Shown: one piece after another, positions 7,288 through 15,904 of the stretch | Numbering within the stretch: position 1 is the first letter of the stretch | Layout of the letters: every line of letters begins with the position of its first letter | Assembly (NCBI RefSeq): GCF_018271995.1 | Contig: NZ_JAGUCO010000021.1 | Span: 23,348 to 87,347, forward strand | Reading direction: 5' to 3' | DNA: 64,000 bases | From: Carboxylicivirga linearis | GTDB taxonomy: Bacteria; Bacteroidota; Bacteroidia; Bacteroidales; Marinilabiliaceae | Notes under the pieces: generated by a model | What the model was told of the DNA's origin: nothing | Databases searched by the model: none | The model's input: the letters and a program-made list of their open reading frames with translations, nothing else | Program-made: the position numbers and the translations under genes

Positions 7288-9348
7288 CTAGTAAAATTTA
7301 ATTCTATTATCATCAATGCTTGCATTCTCTCTTATAACCTGATATGCTTGATATGCTTTATAAGAACTGGTTTGTGCCAATTGAGATTTAGCAGCCTCAA
7401 CATTGGTTTCTTCAGTAGTAACTGTTGTTACTTTCACAACAAAAACACCGTTATTTCCAGCAACAGGAGTGCTTACTTCACCTTCTTTGGTGGTAGTAGC
7501 AACAGCAACTAATGCTGGTTCAACACCTGCTCCAGGAACCTGGTATGAAGCGAATGTGATGTCGCTTGCCGACTGAACTTCAGTATTGGTTGCAGAAGCA
7601 AGAGCATTCAAATCATTTCCTTGTTTCTTGCTCTTTAAATCAGCAATGATCATATCAGCTTTTTTCTTGTTTCGTAACTGACGCTCGATAGAAGACTTAA
7701 CAGAAGCCAATGTTTGATATCCTTCTTCTTTAATTCCTGTTAAGAAACCAATCACATATTCATCTCCAAATTCAAAAATGTCAGACATGTCATGGATATC
7801 AGCTTCGAAAGCCCAGCGGATCATTTCTCTTGAGCCATCCATGTTAGAAACATTGCGGTCTGTTTTACGAATATTACGTCCGTAACGTTTTATTAAATTC
7901 TCACTTTGAATGCTTTCGTTGAACTTTTCGTAAGTTTTGTTTTGAGAAGCAAACTTAGCCGCTTGTGCGTAAACTTGTTGGTTTGTTTTTGAGCTATAAG
8001 CAACTTTACGATCCAAAGTAGCAATATTGTATTTTGTAACTGGTTTTCCTTTATCCTGTATATTGATAATGTGTGTACCAAATTGAGACTGAACTTTTAC
8101 AATATCACCTTTTTTACCGTTGAAACAAGCATCGTTAAAAGGTTTAACCATTGTTCCTTCGTTAAACCAACCTAAGTCTCCACCGTTGATAGCAGAACCC
8201 GGATCTTCAGAATTAGCACGAGCTATTTCAGCAAAATTAGCACCACCTTTTACAAGGTTAAATAAACTGTCAGCTACAGTAGGGTCTTTCAATAAAATAT
8301 GACGAGCTTTAACTGAGTCAGGAATTTGCTTAACGTCAACTAAACGAGTTAACTTATAAGTTTCACCTTCCTGATAAGGACCGTACACTTCTCCAACTTG
8401 AGCACCACTAACAAAATCCTGTAGTTTAGAACTAAGTTGCTCAATTTTCCAGTTACGCTCTACATGCTCTGTTTCAGAGTTCATTTTAACGTATTGTACC
8501 GCATCAGTTTCTGGATTTGAAAACTCTGCTTTAGCATTTTTAATCCACTCTAAGGTTGCTTCTTTATCTTCGTCAGAAGGCTTTACTTCAAATGAAACAT
8601 ATTCTACCTCACGAGTAGCATCTTGCTTGTAGTTTTCAATATTTGAATTGTAGTAATCCTTAATTTCGCTGTCAGAAACAGTGATGGTTGAGTCAGGAAT
8701 GGTAGCGTAACGCTTTACAATAAAATCGAAATCAACAACAGCTTTTTTAGCTTCGGCTTCAGCTTTTGCTTGTGCAGTTGTTACATACATACCTTTTGAA
8801 ATCAGGTCGCTGTATTTTTTCATCAAACGCTCATTCTTGATTTGTTTCTCCAGAAACATCCAAAAGAATTGTGCACTTGGATCTGCGTCTTTTTGTCTTA
8901 AGAAATTAATTACCTGCTGCTTATCAAACATTCCTGTTTGAGGGTTAGTAAACATTTGGCGAATTTGAGGATGTACATTTTTTCCTGTTGCCATGTCAAA
9001 GATTTCATCAGATGTTACGTGAATGCCAAGATCTTCATACTTTTCATTCATAATAACGTCTTGTACCATCTGATTCCATGCTTGTTCTCTGATCTGGTAA
9101 GAAGTATTCTCATCCATTGCAGAAGAACGTGAATTCAGTTTATAGTAATCTTCTAATTCAGTTAAATAAGCCTGATATTCAGGTAATGATACGGTGGTTC
9201 CGTTTATTTCCGCAATTTCCATTTTGCTACTTCTAAACATTGAACCTCCTGAGTTCATTAAGTCTCCCAACAAAAAGGCAGCCATACCGACTCCGATCAC
9301 AACGATCACTAAACCGGCTTTGCTCCTAATTTTCTCTAATGTTGCCAT
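7288..9348 (-). CDS. PpiD/SurA-like periplasmic peptidylprolyl isomerase
   Basis: A membrane-anchored periplasmic folding chaperone. A short basic N-terminus (MATLEKIRSKA) is followed by one hydrophobic helix (about 12-30), as in PpiD. A SurA-N-like helical region covers about residues 40-220. A parvulin-type rotamase domain follows: KARHILLKD near 348, then ANSEDPGSAINGGDLGWF and FGTHIINIQDKG. A second PpiC-like helical region extends to the C-terminus. 686 residues is normal for the Bacteroidota version. It is the last gene of the coaX-to-ppiD minus-strand cluster, so it plausibly helps fold outer-membrane proteins. Its 112-bp upstream gap may hold its own promoter, but I could not identify one. 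Confidence 0.87.
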   Translation of the reverse strand: MATLEKIRSKAGLVIVVIGVGMAAFLLGDLMNSGGSMFRSSKMEIAEINGTTVSLPEYQAYLTELEDYYKLNSRSSAMDENTSYQIREQAWNQMVQDVIMNEKYEDLGIHVTSDEIFDMATGKNVHPQIRQMFTNPQTGMFDKQQVINFLRQKDADPSAQFFWMFLEKQIKNERLMKKYSDLISKGMYVTTAQAKAEAEAKKAVVDFDFIVKRYATIPDSTITVSDSEIKDYYNSNIENYKQDATREVEYVSFEVKPSDEDKEATLEWIKNAKAEFSNPETDAVQYVKMNSETEHVERNWKIEQLSSKLQDFVSGAQVGEVYGPYQEGETYKLTRLVDVKQIPDSVKARHILLKDPTVADSLFNLVKGGANFAEIARANSEDPGSAINGGDLGWFNEGTMVKPFNDACFNGKKGDIVKVQSQFGTHIINIQDKGKPVTKYNIATLDRKVAYSSKTNQQVYAQAAKFASQNKTYEKFNESIQSENLIKRYGRNIRKTDRNVSNMDGSREMIRWAFEADIHDMSDIFEFGDEYVIGFLTGIKEEGYQTLASVKSSIERQLRNKKKADMIIADLKSKKQGNDLNALASATNTEVQSASDITFASYQVPGAGVEPALVAVATTTKEGEVSTPVAGNNGVFVVKVTTVTTEETNVEAAKSQLAQTSSYKAYQAYQVIRENASIDDNRIKFY

Positions 9349-9460
9349 TCCTTATTACTTATAATTATTGTCTTTTTTCAAAATAGGTTACGAATATACA
9401 AAAAACATGGTATTATGCATTCCGAGTATGGTTGTTTATGCTAATAAAGTTGTAAACACT

Positions 9461-10726
9461 TTATTGCGAAGAAATCAAAACCTTTACTAATTCAATACGA
9501 GCGTTGGTTGCTTCCATTATTTGAAAGGTAAAACTACCAATGGTAATGACGTCATTTACCTCGGGTATTGACTTATTATGCGTTAAAATTAATCCGGCAA
9601 TGGTTTCGTATTCATCCGAGGTTGGTAGGTTAATATCGTATTTCTCGTTAAGGTAATCAATCTCTAATCGAGCCGAGAATACATATTCGTTGGAGTTGAT
9701 TTGCTGTTCTATAAATTCAGAAATATCATGCTCATCGTCAATTTCACCAAATATTTCTTCCAGAATATCTTCTAAGGTTACCACTCCTGCAGTACCTCCA
9801 AATTCATCAACCACTAAAGCAATACTTTTATGTTCTTTTGTAAATAATTCCAAAACCTTGTTTGCTGTCATGGTTTCCGGAACGATGGAAATAGGGCTTA
9901 CGCAGTTTCTGAGTTTCTTTGGTTTCTTAAAAAGTGATGAAACATGCACGTAGCCAATGATGTTGTCTATACTGTCTTTATAAACTAATATTTTAGATAA
10001 GCCTGTTTCAATAAATTTAGCTCTTAAAGGTTCCATCTCTTCTTGTACTTCAATAGCTTGAAGATCGGTGCGAGGAACAGTACAGTCACGAATCTTTAAC
10101 TTTGAAAAATCTAAGGCATTTTTCAGGAGCTTTATTTCATGTGATGAATCATCTTTTTTATCAATCTTTTCATTGTGCTCAGTTAATAAGTTATCTAAAT
10201 CAACTTTACCCAACATCCATTGAGGCTTTGGCTGAGCATTTTTTGAGCGAAGAATAACCTTAATAACTATATCGGAAAGCCACATAGTAAATCTACTTAT
10301 GGGATATAGAATTACGTAGAAGAAAAGTAGTGGTATTGCAAAAATATTCAGTAACATGGTTGGATGTATCCTGAATAATGTCTTAGGCAGAAATTCAGCC
10401 GTTATTAAAATTATTAATGTTGACAGCGATGTTTGAAGAAGTAAGATGCCACTGTCGGAATCGGTAATATGTAGTTTTATAAATGGCTCTAATAAATCAG
10501 CCATCTGTAAACCATAAATAACCAAAGCTACATTGTTACCTACTAAGATAGTTGAAAGAAATACACCTGGATTTTGAACAAAGCGATCAATGATACGGGC
10601 AGGAAAAGGATACTTTTTTTTGTTAAGCTCCAAAAGTAGTTTGTTGGAGCTGAAAAAAGCCATTTCGCAACCCGAAAAAAAGGCTGAAAATACTAAGGTT
10701 AGTAAAATAATAGTGTAGCTATTCAT
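9461..10726 (-). CDS. CNNM/CorC-type membrane protein with CBS domains
   Basis: Hemolysin/CNNM family, a putative divalent-cation (Mg2+/Co2+) transport or regulatory protein. An N-terminal DUF21/CNNM membrane domain (about residues 1-165, with the early SGCEMAFFSSNK motif) is followed by a CBS pair (about 205-320; RDCTVPRTDLQAIEV and LVVDEFGGTAGVVTLEDI). A C-terminal CorC/HlyC domain ends near 418. Length 421 is usual. In gliding Bacteroidota a relative is called GldE, but nothing here ties this copy to gliding. It lies 39 bp downstream of the LptC-like gene in the same direction. Confidence 0.85.
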   Translation of the reverse strand: MNSYTIILLTLVFSAFFSGCEMAFFSSNKLLLELNKKKYPFPARIIDRFVQNPGVFLSTILVGNNVALVIYGLQMADLLEPFIKLHITDSDSGILLLQTSLSTLIILITAEFLPKTLFRIHPTMLLNIFAIPLLFFYVILYPISRFTMWLSDIVIKVILRSKNAQPKPQWMLGKVDLDNLLTEHNEKIDKKDDSSHEIKLLKNALDFSKLKIRDCTVPRTDLQAIEVQEEMEPLRAKFIETGLSKILVYKDSIDNIIGYVHVSSLFKKPKKLRNCVSPISIVPETMTANKVLELFTKEHKSIALVVDEFGGTAGVVTLEDILEEIFGEIDDEHDISEFIEQQINSNEYVFSARLEIDYLNEKYDINLPTSDEYETIAGLILTHNKSIPEVNDVITIGSFTFQIMEATNARIELVKVLISSQ

Positions 10727-10765
10727 TTAAGCAATGCGACTTTTCAGTATGAAAGATAGAAAAAA

Positions 10766-11359
10766 TTAATTGGAACCATCATCCTCAAATTCCATTTCGC
10801 CACTAACATCTCGTATTTCCCAATTGTCCATGTTTTGATCAGAGTCAAAGCCAACTCCCATAATGACATCATCTTCACTTGTGATTTTTACGAATTTATC
10901 GGAGTAGATGATTTCTTTCTTCATATCCCAAAATAATTGTTCGGTATTTAGAATTTCATTCTTCTCGCTTACTGCTTCAACATCATTATTAAGTTCCCAA
11001 AGATCCTCTTTTTCGTGATAGATCGCGTGCTTACATTTTATTTGTCCCCTAACCACTCCGTTAGGCTTATAGGTTATAAAATTTAATCCCTCTGGAAACT
11101 CCATACGAGCTTCTTCTTTTGGGTAAGTGAAATGTTTCAGCTCAGGAGTAAGAAGTCGCCTTTCAACTCGTCCCGAATCCGTTATGACTGATTCTAAATT
11201 GCGATACATCAGAGTTGGCAGTTCTTCTCTGTTACTAATTTCATGTATCTCTTCGGGTTTGTTAGCTGTACATGAGTACATAAAAACACAAACAGCAAGC
11301 AGTACAATACTGCTTGCTGAATATATGTTTTGAATACTATTTTTTATAAAAGGTATCAA
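10766..11359 (-). CDS. lptC: LptC-like LPS export protein
   Basis: A predicted lipoprotein: a hydrophobic signal ends in FMYSC (Cys about residue 29). The mature part has the LptC/OstA-like beta pattern, seen in FITYKPNGVVRGQIKCKHA, then WELNNDVEAVSEKNEILNTE and LFWDMKKEIIYSD. LptC is the periplasmic bridge of the LPS ABC exporter LptB2FG. The start is the TTG at 11359, 4 bp after the TPR gene's stop. The only other early in-frame ATG lies inside the lipobox and would destroy the signal. Note also the OstA-like gene near the far end of this window. Confidence 0.82.
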   Translation of the reverse strand: MIPFIKNSIQNIYSASSIVLLAVCVFMYSCTANKPEEIHEISNREELPTLMYRNLESVITDSGRVERRLLTPELKHFTYPKEEARMEFPEGLNFITYKPNGVVRGQIKCKHAIYHEKEDLWELNNDVEAVSEKNEILNTEQLFWDMKKEIIYSDKFVKITSEDDVIMGVGFDSDQNMDNWEIRDVSGEMEFEDDGSN

Positions 11360-11363
11360 ATTT

Positions 11364-12725
11364 TTATTTTTTAGCTCTTACTGTAGTTTGAGCGTTTATC
11401 CAACCACCTAACTTATAAGCTTCACCTTCTTTCAGGTTGCGGAAGAAAATTTCTTCGTTACCTGGGAAGTATTGTGAATACATTACAATTAGATCATTAG
11501 CTTTGGCTGCAGATTCAGCATCAACTGATTTTGCTTTAATAAATTGATCAACAGCTGCCCAATAAGCAGTTTTGTGTTCAAATTCATCAGAACCGAAGTT
11601 GTTAGCAGCAGCAGCATAAGCTTTACCAATCATCATATAAGGCTCTCCCCAGTCTGGACGAAGGGCAATAGCTTTATTGGCTTCAGCACGAACAGCGGCA
11701 AATTGTTTTTGTGAAAGATAAATAATAGATAAGTAATTGTGATACTTAGCTTTTGTATTAGTATCTTCTTCCAATTCAACAGCTTCTTTACCGTACTGGA
11801 TGGCTTTCTCTAAATCGTTTGTTTTAAGGTACATTTGCATTAAACCGAAGGCCGATGATGAAGATGGCTCGATATTGTGCAAGTGTTCAGATGACTTGTA
11901 GAATAAGTCAGATTCCGTACAGTCACCTCTCGCTAATAAACGATTCACTCTTTTTAACCAGTCCAGGTCTTCAGTATGATCTGGTAACTGAGGGCCAAAA
12001 ATGCTGGCTAGTGTTTCGCAATCAGCTGCTCCACTCTGAGCAAATAATCCTTCAACCTGATTTTTTAACTCTCCAAGTTTGTCTTTAATAGCTTGTTTTG
12101 AAGTAGCATCTTGTTGTTTTTCCAAAATGTTAGATACTTCAAGGTAAGTATTAACTAATTCTTCACCAGAAGTAGCGCCAAGCTTGTAAGTGTTAATAGT
12201 ACTAACCATATAAGATAAAAGTACGGCAGCTTGTGTTTTTGTTTTGCGTTCAGCAACAGAAGACTTTAATAAAGCCTGAGCTTCTTTTACAACCTCTGAA
12301 TCGTCTCTTTTGAAAGTAAGCATTGCAACTGCTTTCTTACCGTTGATGTACGAAGTTGGATACCTGCTATGATCTCCAAAGTATTGAATTCTTTGATCAT
12401 AAACTTTCATCAATAGTTGATAAAGTTCTTCTTTTTTAGTAGCATCTTTTTCCTTCTTCAACATGGTTTGAACCATTTTTTCTCCATCAGAATAAAGACG
12501 GCTTGTTGAAACTGGGCATTCATTAAATGCTATTTCCCAATATGGAAAAGCTTCCTTGAAGTTTTTTTGCTTATAGTATTCAGAATACAACGAAAGGTTT
12601 TCCATGCATCTAATGCTATCTTCTCCGTGTCCAAATTTGGACCCATCTTCAACTCCCTTTTGTGCAAATGTTGCAGTGCTTAATAGCAATGCTGTAATTA
12701 ATAATGTAGTAATTTTCATTGGCAT
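11364..12725 (-). CDS. Secreted tetratricopeptide-repeat protein
   Basis: Starts with a cleavable signal peptide (MKITTLLITALLLSTATFAQ) at the second ATG, 12719; the annotated ATG at 12725 adds Met-Pro. The mature protein is helical with several TPR-like pairs; the clearest are around NDLEKAIQYGKEAVELEED and KAIALRPDWGEPYMMIGKAY in the last 150 residues. This is a common Bacteroidota periplasmic TPR protein found beside LptC. No enzymatic motif is seen. A scaffolding role in envelope biogenesis is inferred from the neighbours only. It is tightly packed, with 21 bp to the gene before and 4 bp to the gene after. Confidence 0.8.
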   Translation of the reverse strand: MPMKITTLLITALLLSTATFAQKGVEDGSKFGHGEDSIRCMENLSLYSEYYKQKNFKEAFPYWEIAFNECPVSTSRLYSDGEKMVQTMLKKEKDATKKEELYQLLMKVYDQRIQYFGDHSRYPTSYINGKKAVAMLTFKRDDSEVVKEAQALLKSSVAERKTKTQAAVLLSYMVSTINTYKLGATSGEELVNTYLEVSNILEKQQDATSKQAIKDKLGELKNQVEGLFAQSGAADCETLASIFGPQLPDHTEDLDWLKRVNRLLARGDCTESDLFYKSSEHLHNIEPSSSSAFGLMQMYLKTNDLEKAIQYGKEAVELEEDTNTKAKYHNYLSIIYLSQKQFAAVRAEANKAIALRPDWGEPYMMIGKAYAAAANNFGSDEFEHKTAYWAAVDQFIKAKSVDAESAAKANDLIVMYSQYFPGNEEIFFRNLKEGEAYKLGGWINAQTTVRAKK

Positions 12726-12746
12726 GGTATTGCGGTTTATCTTTAA

Positions 12747-14045
12747 TTAATCAAATTTACGTTTCATAAACCAAAACTCGTGAAGAGTAAGGTTCATGGT
12801 TAATTTAGCATAGTTCTCTTTAACTAGATTATAATCTGTTGTTCCTCTTTGTCCCCATTCAAAAGCTAAATTGAATGACGTTTTTGTTCTTTTCAATGGT
12901 AAACCTACACCAAAACTTATGCCAAAGTCAGTTAATTGGTGTTCGTTTAATATTAAATAGTCTTTTTTGTAATAGGTTCCGAAGCGATATCTGATACGCG
13001 CTAAATAAGAGCTGGCACTGCGTTCGTTAGGAATAACTTCACCACCAAAAGCCCATCTTTGCATATCGGCAGTTTCTGTTAAGTCATCAGGAAATTTAGA
13101 TTCACTCCATTTTTCAAGAGTGTATTCTGCCGTTAAGGTTAATGCTTCTTTTAAATTGTATGCCAATCCAACACCTATCTTTTCTGGCATTTCAAATGCA
13201 CTTTTGTTAAGTTCATTTTCTGAGAATTGTAAGGTGTCAACAGCTATTACCATCATTCCGTCTGAATCCAATGTATTTCCTCGAGCAACCAATTTTGTGA
13301 CTTTAGCATTTATTCCTGTTTTAGGACTGTATACACCACCCAACATAATGCTGTTACGCTCGTTGATATCAATTTTGTATTGAATACCAAAATCAAAATA
13401 AACATCATTAATACGAAATGTTTCCTGACTTCCAAGATATGAGGCGAATGCATCATTCTGAAAGCGGGCAACATTTGAATTTTTTGTTTTTCCAAATAAA
13501 TAGGTTGCATGTGCACCTACCGATAGGTTTTTTATAGGACTTATTGACAGACCAACATAGGTTTTTGTTGTATTGCCACTACCCATTGCTGAAGTTAAGG
13601 AATGATCTCCTGGAATATCAGAACCTGTATTCTCATCATAAAAATCATAACCAACAGCAGAGGCCGGTTGAAGACCTACTGACATAAATCCCCATTTTGA
13701 TACAGGAAATCCAATGGCAAAATAATCAAAATGCATGTCTGAAAAATCAGACGTTGACTCATTTGAGGTTAACTTTTGCTGATAATTCATCAAACCACCT
13801 TCAAAATAGAATGATAATGTATCTAAACCTTTGTAGGAGGCAGGGTTAATGTTGTTTAGGTTGTATGAGTTTTGAAGTGCAATTCCGGTTCGACCCATTG
13901 CTGCGTTACGTCCAAATCCACCATCCTGTAATTCACCAATACCGTATCTTGAGTAAGGTGAATAAGTTCGTTTCTGCGCATAGGCTGAAAACGACAGTAA
14001 AACAATGAATACTAAGGTTAAACCGCTTTTATATTTGTTATACAT
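12747..14045 (-). CDS. Outer-membrane beta-barrel protein (FadL/OmpP1-like)
   Basis: Signal peptide (LVFIVLLSFSAYAQ) followed by RTYSPYSRYGIGELQDGGFGR and NAAMGRTGIALQNSYNLNNINPASY, a start typical of Bacteroidota FadL-like barrel proteins. The rest consists of repeated amphipathic strands. The protein ends with aromatic-rich strands (LHEFWFMKRKFD); a terminal aromatic pattern is expected for BAM recognition, although the last residue here is Asp. The substrate is unknown. The first 8 bp overlap the 3' end of coaX. This coaX-barrel-TPR-lptC order is, as I recall, widespread in the phylum. Confidence 0.77.
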   Translation of the reverse strand: MYNKYKSGLTLVFIVLLSFSAYAQKRTYSPYSRYGIGELQDGGFGRNAAMGRTGIALQNSYNLNNINPASYKGLDTLSFYFEGGLMNYQQKLTSNESTSDFSDMHFDYFAIGFPVSKWGFMSVGLQPASAVGYDFYDENTGSDIPGDHSLTSAMGSGNTTKTYVGLSISPIKNLSVGAHATYLFGKTKNSNVARFQNDAFASYLGSQETFRINDVYFDFGIQYKIDINERNSIMLGGVYSPKTGINAKVTKLVARGNTLDSDGMMVIAVDTLQFSENELNKSAFEMPEKIGVGLAYNLKEALTLTAEYTLEKWSESKFPDDLTETADMQRWAFGGEVIPNERSASSYLARIRYRFGTYYKKDYLILNEHQLTDFGISFGVGLPLKRTKTSFNLAFEWGQRGTTDYNLVKENYAKLTMNLTLHEFWFMKRKFD

Positions 14046-14763
14046 TATGTTCTAGAATTCTATTAAGTCCAATAAGCACCAAATTAGGAGCTACAAAGAT
14101 GGGATTTTTTAATTTCCTTGCAAAAAATTCTGCATCCCCTCCCGTAATAATACAGGTCAGTTCGTTATAATTGCTTTTAAAATGTTCAATCAACCCCTCT
14201 ATCTCAAAACACATACTATTTTGAACTCCCGCTTCAATAGCTTCTTGTGTGGAGTTGCCTAAAAAAGGAGCATCTGTATTAGGAGTTAATAAGGGCAATC
14301 GGCTGGTAAAAGAATTTAAAGCTTTAAATCGCATTTGTAAACCTGGTGAGATATTTCCACCTACAAATTCACTTTTATCATTTATGAGTTCATAAGTTAA
14401 AGCTGTTCCGGCATCAAATACTAATAAATTGGTATCAGGATATAGTTCAAGAGCACCTGCAATTGCAGCCAGTCGATCTTTACCAATAGTTTCTTTAGAT
14501 TTGTAATTCCACGAAAAAGGAAGAAGTGTATTATGCGATAATTCAATAAAAGTTGGAATTTCCTCTTTCAGATTGGATACTAATTCATCGTTTTTTTTCG
14601 CTACTACTGAAGAAAGAATTACATTAGTTAAGTGGTATTTATCAACCAGTTTTTTAATATCACTTTTATCAAGAAAATTGATTGAATCAGAAGCTACTAA
14701 CTTCCGCTTGTCAAAAATACCATATTTAAGATGGGTATTTCCTCTGTCAATAACTAAATTCAC
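14038..14763 (-). CDS. coaX: Type III pantothenate kinase
   Basis: CoaX phosphorylates pantothenate, the first step of coenzyme A synthesis, in the cytosol. The N-terminal ASKHA phosphate loop is VIDRGNTHLKYG (about 4-15). The second phosphate motif is FDAGTALTYE (near 125), followed by GGNISPGLQMRFKAL. The C-terminal ITGGDAEFF matches the family's adenosine segment. 241 residues is normal. The start is GTG at 14763: it gives the expected MNLVIDRGN start and no in-frame ATG lies upstream. First gene of the minus-strand envelope operon. Confidence 0.93.
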   Translation of the reverse strand: MNLVIDRGNTHLKYGIFDKRKLVASDSINFLDKSDIKKLVDKYHLTNVILSSVVAKKNDELVSNLKEEIPTFIELSHNTLLPFSWNYKSKETIGKDRLAAIAGALELYPDTNLLVFDAGTALTYELINDKSEFVGGNISPGLQMRFKALNSFTSRLPLLTPNTDAPFLGNSTQEAIEAGVQNSMCFEIEGLIEHFKSNYNELTCIITGGDAEFFARKLKNPIFVAPNLVLIGLNRILEHNV

Positions 14764-14809
14764 ACTAAATTGACTGTTGTTAGTTTGTTAATTGGTTGAT
14801 ATAAGGCCA

Positions 14810-14843
14810 CAAAGATAAGAATAATAATTCTGCTTAACCCAAA
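14810..14843 (-). promoter_or_regulatory. Candidate Bacteroidota promoter of the coaX operon
   Basis: Reading the minus strand, TTTG (14840-14843) is followed after 22 bp by TATCTTTG (14810-14817), a full match to the -7 consensus TANNTTTG. The spacing is slightly longer than the usual 19-21 bp. Transcription would start about 40 nt before the coaX GTG. Confidence 0.5.
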
Positions 14844-14864
14844 CCTGGTGAAACAATTTTAAGT

Positions 14865-15902
14865 ATGAGAAAAGTAGTTGTTGTAGAGGACGATAAGTTT
14901 ATAGCAGCCATATTTACTATGTTTCTGCGTGAACTTGGCCATGAATTGGTTGGACGATGTTCTACCGGAGCTGAAGCTTTGGATTTGTGTCATCGTCTTC
15001 GGCCTGATGTTGTATTGATGGATATTCACCTCGACGGAGAGTTAGACGGTATACAAACATCGGAACAATTGCGTAGAGAGTTGGATATACCTGTTATTTA
15101 TGTTTCATCTGATACCAGCAGTCAAGTAATTAAAAGAGCTATCGTTTCCAATTCATATGGTTACTTGGTTAAGCCAGTAAATAAAAAGGAGCTGGGTATA
15201 AGCATTGATCTGGCATTTTATAAGCATAGGGTTGATCAGGAGCAACGGGAGCGAGAGCGAGGATATCGTCAGTTTATTAGCGATGCTCCAATGCCGTTGA
15301 TGATTTTGCAAGAAGGAAGAATTCAATATCTTAATCATTTAGCGCTTGACTTGTTCAAGACGCATTATATGGAAGATGTTATTACACTACCATATATTAA
15401 TTTTGTGGAGCCTGAATACACTGAATTGGTTACCGCATTATTGGATGATTTCAAAAATAAAGGAATAGGCTTTCAGAATAAATTACTGGCGATGCAGGAT
15501 GTTCATGGACAGGTTTTTTATTCAAAAATATCAGGGTCGGCCATTGTCTTTAATAAAAAGAAATCGTTGCAGGTTACAATGGTTGAAGCTTCGGATATGG
15601 AATACAGTAATAAAACATCTTTGGCTTATAAAACCATGATAGATTCTTTTGGACTGCCATATTTTGTTACAGATCAGCACCTGCAAATAAAGGAGATAAG
15701 CAATAGCCTTCTTTTTAATGGATTGGAATTAAATGACCAAAAAGTGGATGAGCGAAAAGATTACTTCGAAAAAATTGAAGATGAATCTACATTGGTATAT
15801 AAGTTAATAGCAAAAGACAAAACACCCACTTTATTCAAGAGTCATATAATAAAGGATGTTTCAGGAGAGGTGCTCGAAATCTTCTTTTATCCGGGAAAAT
15901 AA
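14865..15902 (+). CDS. Response regulator: receiver plus PAS-like regions
   Basis: An N-terminal receiver domain (1-120) has all canonical residues: acidic pair Asp9/Asp10, phosphoacceptor Asp53 (VVLMDIHLDG) and Lys103 (YLVKP). After a charged helix (about 122-135, QEQRERERGYRQFIS) come two PAS-like segments: one about 137-240 (APMPLMILQEGRIQYLNHLA), one about 255-345 (GLPYFVTDQHLQIKEIS). No DNA-binding, kinase or GGDEF domain is present, so the output is probably protein-protein. No partner kinase is adjacent. It stops 2 bp before the convergent mfd stop, and the two 3' ends have no visible terminator between them. Confidence 0.83.
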   Translation: MRKVVVVEDDKFIAAIFTMFLRELGHELVGRCSTGAEALDLCHRLRPDVVLMDIHLDGELDGIQTSEQLRRELDIPVIYVSSDTSSQVIKRAIVSNSYGYLVKPVNKKELGISIDLAFYKHRVDQEQRERERGYRQFISDAPMPLMILQEGRIQYLNHLALDLFKTHYMEDVITLPYINFVEPEYTELVTALLDDFKNKGIGFQNKLLAMQDVHGQVFYSKISGSAIVFNKKKSLQVTMVEASDMEYSNKTSLAYKTMIDSFGLPYFVTDQHLQIKEISNSLLFNGLELNDQKVDERKDYFEKIEDESTLVYKLIAKDKTPTLFKSHIIKDVSGEVLEIFFYPGK

Positions 15903-15904
15903 AG

